Origin: Ideonella sp.
GTDB taxonomy: Bacteria; Pseudomonadota; Gammaproteobacteria; Burkholderiales; Burkholderiaceae_C
DNA length: 64,000 nt
Reading direction: 5' to 3'
Assembly (NCBI RefSeq): GCF_016702655.1
Contig: NZ_JADJDO010000004.1
Span: forward strand, 186,001-250,000
Shown: positions 60,291-64,000 of the stretch, in pieces
Numbering within the stretch: the stretch's first letter is position 1
How the letters are laid out: each line of letters opens with the position of its first letter
Notes under the pieces: generated by a model
Told to the model about the DNA's origin: nothing
What the model saw: only the letters and a program-made list of their open reading frames with translations
Databases searched by the model: none
Position numbers and translations under genes: made by a program

Positions 60291-60797
60291 ATGACCAAGC
60301 CACCCTCGAAGTTTCAACTTGCTCTGTCCCGATTCGTCGTCGCACTGTCGGCCGCCGCGCTCGTCGTCGGCCTCGTTATGTATGGCGTCTCGGGCGAGGT
60401 TCTCGCGCGCATCTGGCAGAACATGCTCGATCGCCCCGGGGGGCCGTTCGTCTTCCGCTTCGTCCTGCAACCCATCATGGCGACGATCGCCGCGCTGCGC
60501 GACGGCTTGCGCGACGCGCGCTCCGGACGCGAGCCGTTTCTCTGGACCGTGCTGAGCGATCCGGCGCAACGCCGCGGTCGGCTGGACGAGGCCGTGATCG
60601 CCACCTCGCGCATCGTTCTGCTCGGGCTGGCGATCGATACGGTCTACCAGTTCGTCGAGTTCGAGACCTTTCATCCCGCGGAGGCGCTGATCATTGCGCT
60701 CTTGCTCGCCTTCGCGCCCTACCTGCTGCTGCGCGGCCTGGTCACGCGCATCGCACGCCGCTGGGTCGTCGACGCCTCCGGGCGCAGCAGCCAGTGA
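60291..60797 (+). CDS. Small membrane protein of unknown function
   Basis: A 168-residue protein with about three hydrophobic segments: FVVALSAAALVVGLVMYGVS, ATSRIVLLGLAIDTVYQFVE and EALIIALLLAFAPYLLLRGL. The central stretch DGLRDARSGREPFLWTVLSD is polar and basic. The ATG at 60291 is preceded by AGCGAAAGAGAACG (weak ribosome binding site). It lies 22 nt before the SulP gene and is probably co-transcribed with it. I do not recognise a named family. Confidence 0.75.
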   Translation: MTKPPSKFQLALSRFVVALSAAALVVGLVMYGVSGEVLARIWQNMLDRPGGPFVFRFVLQPIMATIAALRDGLRDARSGREPFLWTVLSDPAQRRGRLDEAVIATSRIVLLGLAIDTVYQFVEFETFHPAEALIIALLLAFAPYLLLRGLVTRIARRWVVDASGRSSQ

Positions 60798-60819
60798 CCG
60801 CGCGAAGCGACCCGATCGC

Positions 60820-62580
60820 ATGACAGACATGACGCGCACGCAACGGCTTCGCGCCGCGACCCGACGCCTGAAGCCCGACCGCGGCAACCTCGCGTCGGAC
60901 CTGGTGGCCGCGCTCACCTTCGCCGTCGTCAACGTACCGCAGGCGATGGGGCACGCGCTGCTGGCGATGGTCAACCCGCTGCTCGGCATCTATACGCTGA
61001 TGGTCGCGGTGCCCGTTGGCGCCCTCTTCTCCAGCTCGGTCTTCATGAACGTGTCGACGACCGGCGCGCTGTCCGTGGCGGCCGGGGTCGTGCTGCTGGA
61101 GTTTCCCGCCGGCCAGCGCGCGGAGGCGCTCATCGTGCTGGTACTGCTCGTCGGCGTGATCCAGTTGCTGGCCGGCCTGTTCCGGCTCGGATTCGTGATC
61201 CGCTTCGTCTCCAACGCAGTGATGACGGGCTTTCTCAACGGCGTGGCCGTGCTGATCATCCTCGGCCAGTTGAGCGACCTGACGGGCTATCAGAGCAGCT
61301 TCTCGAACCGCGTGGCGCAGGCGCTGGACCTGCTGCTGCACCTCGGCAAGGTCAACCTGCAGGCCACCGCCGTCGGCCTGCTGACGCTGGCGCTGATCGC
61401 GGCGCTGCTCTGGCACAAGGCCTTGCAGCGCTTCGCCTTCATCATCGCCATTGCGGTGGCCACCGTGCTGATGGTGCTGCTGACGCTGCCGGCGGTGCCC
61501 ACGGCCGCGCAGTTCGCCGTCGTGCCCACGGTCGGCGGCATCTCGGCCATCCCGCGCGAGCTGCCCCAACTTGCACTGCCCCAGTTGTCGCTCGTCCTTT
61601 CGCTGTGGCTGCCGGCCTTGTCCATCGCGATCATCGGCCTGGTGCAGGGCGCCGGCGTCAGCCAGGGCACGCCCAACCCGGACGGCCGCTACCCCGACGT
61701 GTCGCGCGACTTCCTCGGCCAGGGAGCGGCCAACATGGCCACCAGTCTGGTCGGCGGCATCCCGGCCGGCGGTTCGGTCTCGGGCACGGCGCTGATCGTC
61801 GGCGCGGGGGGCCGCTCGCGCTGGGCGAACATCTTCGTCGGGCTGTTCGTGGCCCTCATCGTGCTCTTGGCCGGGCCGCTCGTGGAGCGGGTGCCGATGC
61901 CGGCGTTGGCCGCGCTGCTCATCGTCGCCGGCATCCAGGGCCTGCGCGTCGAACAGGCGGTGATGGCCTGGAAGACCGGGCGCATCTCGCGCATGGTCAT
62001 GCTCGCGACCTTTCTCGCCACCCTCGCCATCCCGCTGCAATTCGCGGTGCTGTTCGGGGTGGCCATGAGCATCCTGCTCACCACCATCCGCCAGTCGAAC
62101 AAGGTCGTCGTCACCGAGTGGGTGCTGCAGCCGCAGGGCTTCCCGCTCGAACAGCCGCCGCCCCGACGCCTGCCCAGCGATCGCTTGACCGTCCTGCATG
62201 TCTACGGCAGCCTGTTCTTCGCGGCGGCCAGGAACATGGAAGAGATGCTGCCGGCCGTTGGCGATGCCACCCGTTCGGTGGTGGCCATCAACCTGCGCGG
62301 CAAGGGCGAGATCGGCAGCACCTTCGTGACCGTGCTGCAGCGCTATGCGCAGGCGTTGCAGGCCCGACAGGGCAAACTGATGCTGGTTGGCGTCGATCCG
62401 CAGATGCGTGACCAGCTGGCCAAGACCGGGGTTCTCAAGCTCATCGGCGACGAGAACGTCTTCGTGGCGACGCCTCAGCTGGGCGAAGCGTTGAACCAGG
62501 CGGTGGCCGCGGCCAACGCCTGGCTGGGCCAAACCGCAGGCGGCGTCGCTCCCGACAGCGCCCGGCAGGCGAAGGAGTGA
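60820..62580 (+). CDS. SulP-family anion transporter with STAS domain
   Basis: This 586-residue SulP transporter has a core transmembrane domain at residues about 25-430 (VAALTFAVVNVPQAMGHALL; GFLNGVAVLIILGQLSDLTG; NMATSLVGGIPAGGSVSGTA with the substrate-site Ser/Gly motif) and a C-terminal STAS domain (LTVLHVYGSLFFAAARNMEE to about residue 570, LMLVGVDPQMRDQLAKTGVL). Family members carry sulfate, bicarbonate or dicarboxylates. The substrate is not readable; the next gene is a sulfatase-maturase-type protein, so sulfate is a reasonable guess. The start at ATG 60820 is 22 nt after the preceding gene. Confidence 0.92.
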   Translation: MTDMTRTQRLRAATRRLKPDRGNLASDLVAALTFAVVNVPQAMGHALLAMVNPLLGIYTLMVAVPVGALFSSSVFMNVSTTGALSVAAGVVLLEFPAGQRAEALIVLVLLVGVIQLLAGLFRLGFVIRFVSNAVMTGFLNGVAVLIILGQLSDLTGYQSSFSNRVAQALDLLLHLGKVNLQATAVGLLTLALIAALLWHKALQRFAFIIAIAVATVLMVLLTLPAVPTAAQFAVVPTVGGISAIPRELPQLALPQLSLVLSLWLPALSIAIIGLVQGAGVSQGTPNPDGRYPDVSRDFLGQGAANMATSLVGGIPAGGSVSGTALIVGAGGRSRWANIFVGLFVALIVLLAGPLVERVPMPALAALLIVAGIQGLRVEQAVMAWKTGRISRMVMLATFLATLAIPLQFAVLFGVAMSILLTTIRQSNKVVVTEWVLQPQGFPLEQPPPRRLPSDRLTVLHVYGSLFFAAARNMEEMLPAVGDATRSVVAINLRGKGEIGSTFVTVLQRYAQALQARQGKLMLVGVDPQMRDQLAKTGVLKLIGDENVFVATPQLGEALNQAVAAANAWLGQTAGGVAPDSARQAKE

Positions 62581-62584
62581 ACTG

Positions 62585-64000
62585 TTGAGTGCCCTGGCCG
62601 CCCCCATCGTGATGCCCTCGCCGCCGCCCGCGAACGCGCCGCCGGGCTTTCACCTGCTGGCCAAGCCGAGCGGCTCGACCTGCAACATCGACTGCACCTA
62701 CTGCTTCTTCCTGTCCAAGGAGTCGCTCTACCCGAACGACAAGCACCGCATGTCGGAGGCCACGCTCGAGGCCTACATCCGCCAACTGCTCGAGTCGCAC
62801 CGCACGCCGCAGGTGACCGTGGCGTGGCAGGGCGGCGAGCCGACGCTGATGAAGCTCGAGTTCTTCCGCCGCGCGGTGGAACTGGTCGAGCAGTACCGCC
62901 AGCCTGGCCAGAACGTGCAGCACACCTTCCAGACCAACGGGTTGCTGCTCGACGACGACTGGTGCCGCTTCTTCAAGCAGCACGACTTCCTCGTCGGCCT
63001 GAGCGTCGACGGCCCGCGCGAGCTGCACGATACCTACCGCGTCGACCGCCGCGGCCAGGGCACTTTCGACCTGGTGATGCGCGGCTGGCGCTGCCTGCGC
63101 AAGCACGGCGTCGACTTCAACATCCTGTGCACGGTCAACGCCGCCAACCAGCAACACGGCCGCACGGTGTACCGCTTTTTCCGCGACGAGCTCGGCGCGA
63201 AATGGGTGCAGTTCATCCCGATCATCGAGCGCGCCACCGAGCAAACGATCACCATCGCCAACAAGGGCTGGAGCGAGCAGCCCGGCAAGCAGCGCCTGCT
63301 CTACACGCAGACCGGCAACCTCGTCACCGAGCGCACGGTCGGCGCCGAACAGTACGGCCGCTTCCTCATCGACGTCTTCGAGGAATGGGTGCGCCACGAC
63401 GTGGGCAATGTCTACGTGCAGCTCTTCGACGTCACGCTGGAGGCCTTCTTCGGCCGCCACCTGCTGTGCATCCACGCGCCCACCTGCGGCTACGGCCCGG
63501 CGCTCGAGCACAACGGCGACCTCTACGCCTGCGACCACTTCGTCGAACCGAAATACAAGCTCGGCAACATCCACCAGACGCACATGATGGCGTTGATCGC
63601 CTCGCCGGAGCAGCGCAAGTTTGGCCAGGACAAGCGCGACACGCTCACGGCGCAGTGCCGCGGCTGCAAGGTACTGCCCTGGTGCAACGGCGGTTGCCCG
63701 AAGGACCGCTTCGCGCTGTCGCACGACGGCGAGCCCGGGCATAACTATCTATGCGCGGGGCTGGAGCTCTTCTTCACGCACGTTGGGCCGACCTTGAACA
63801 TGATGGTGCAACTGCTGCGTCAGGGCCGGGCGCCGGCCGAGGTGATGGCCTCGATCGCTGCGCAGGACGCCAGGCAAGGGCCCTATCGGCCCTGCCCCTG
63901 CGGCAGCGGCAGGAAGTTCCGCTTCTGCCATGGCGACAAGGCACCGGCTTCGCCCTTCAGCGGAGTCGATCGGGCAACACAAGTGGGTGGGACAACACCG
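62585..64000 (+). CDS. Radical SAM anaerobic sulfatase-maturating enzyme with SEC-C tail (3' end outside window)
   Basis: The frame is open to the right edge (472 codons). Near the N-terminus, FHLLAKPSGSTCNIDCTYCF carries the radical-SAM CxxxCxxC motif. The middle has WQGGEPTLMKLEFFRRAVEL and QTNGLLLDDDWCRFF. The SPASM region has CGYGPALEHNGDLYACDHFV and QCRGCKVLPWCNGGCPKDRF, binding two auxiliary 4Fe-4S clusters as in anSME. The last visible part contains the SEC-C zinc motif RPCPCGSGRKFRFCHGD, an addition to the standard anSME fold. The start is uncertain: TTG 62585, GTG 62609 or ATG 62612, all before the first motif. These enzymes turn a sulfatase Cys/Ser into formylglycine; no sulfatase is in the window. 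Confidence 0.9.
   Translation, partial: MSALAAPIVMPSPPPANAPPGFHLLAKPSGSTCNIDCTYCFFLSKESLYPNDKHRMSEATLEAYIRQLLESHRTPQVTVAWQGGEPTLMKLEFFRRAVELVEQYRQPGQNVQHTFQTNGLLLDDDWCRFFKQHDFLVGLSVDGPRELHDTYRVDRRGQGTFDLVMRGWRCLRKHGVDFNILCTVNAANQQHGRTVYRFFRDELGAKWVQFIPIIERATEQTITIANKGWSEQPGKQRLLYTQTGNLVTERTVGAEQYGRFLIDVFEEWVRHDVGNVYVQLFDVTLEAFFGRHLLCIHAPTCGYGPALEHNGDLYACDHFVEPKYKLGNIHQTHMMALIASPEQRKFGQDKRDTLTAQCRGCKVLPWCNGGCPKDRFALSHDGEPGHNYLCAGLELFFTHVGPTLNMMVQLLRQGRAPAEVMASIAAQDARQGPYRPCPCGSGRKFRFCHGDKAPASPFSGVDRATQVGGTTP

Noticed and set aside
1..64000. CRISPR array, tRNA or rRNA genes
   Set aside because: No regularly spaced direct repeats and no tRNA or rRNA signatures found by reading both strands. A tRNAscan-type search would settle tRNAs.

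Overview
The window is GC-rich DNA (roughly 68-70% by eye) with dense, often overlapping genes and many GTG/TTG starts. Together with the dispersed palindromic repeats and the gene repertoire this suggests a betaproteobacterium, probably Burkholderiales, that degrades aromatic acids anaerobically and handles nitric oxide, as a denitrifier would. The genus is not determinable from the sequence alone. No rRNA, tRNA, CRISPR array or intact insertion sequence was seen.

Layout. (1) 2-16507 (+): a probable catabolic operon with a three-subunit molybdenum hydroxylase (first subunit cut by the window edge), a class III CoA-transferase, a branched-chain-amino-acid-type ABC transporter whose second permease and first ATPase are fused, a 3-hydroxyacyl-CoA dehydrogenase/enoyl-CoA hydratase with dehydrogenase first, a Bug-type binding protein and a fused indolepyruvate:ferredoxin oxidoreductase. 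It looks like uptake, hydroxylation, CoA activation and beta-oxidation of an aromatic or heteroaromatic acid whose identity is not visible. (2) 16664-24705: an NnrS protein, a large BTAD/ATPase/TPR regulator, a small protein, a lipoprotein, and a broken adenylate-cyclase-like gene. (3) 25074-27464: a divergent pair, a TrpB2-like PLP enzyme and a ParB-fold protein. (4) 27725-35713 (-): the core anaerobic benzoyl-CoA operon had-oah-dch-bcrC-bcrB-bcrA-bcrD-ferredoxin. Divergent from it are korA-korB (35902-38513), the 2-oxoglutarate:ferredoxin oxidoreductase that supplies low-potential electrons through the ferredoxin, followed by a ferritin-like protein and a Rid-family protein. The divergent promoter region carries an FNR-type box and a 7-bp inverted repeat.

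(5) 39453-44637: a hemolysin-III-like membrane protein, then an NO-response group (NnrS, NsrR with three Cys, two DUF2249 proteins) with two NsrR-operator-like palindromes, a DMT exporter, a second ferritin-like protein and a 4HBT thioesterase. (6) 44876-48360: small membrane protein, YihY, AI-2E permease, an alpha/beta-hydrolase pseudogene and an SH3 protein. (7) 48464-59020: a tripartite tricarboxylate transporter operon (tctCBA-type) that also carries an extra Bug protein and a two-gene ATP-citrate-lyase-like synthetase/lyase, with a divergent tctD/tctE two-component pair. (8) 59017-64000: an S4 RNA-binding protein, an SDR remnant, a small membrane protein, a SulP transporter and an anaerobic sulfatase-maturase-type radical SAM protein truncated by the window end.

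Dispersed GC-rich palindromic repeats are a second theme. Two long palindromic units sit at 3379-3890. One repeat family has copies inside the ferredoxin-oxidoreductase gene (in frame) and at the 5' end of the sensor-kinase gene. A 167-bp MITE-like palindrome lies at 43537-43703.
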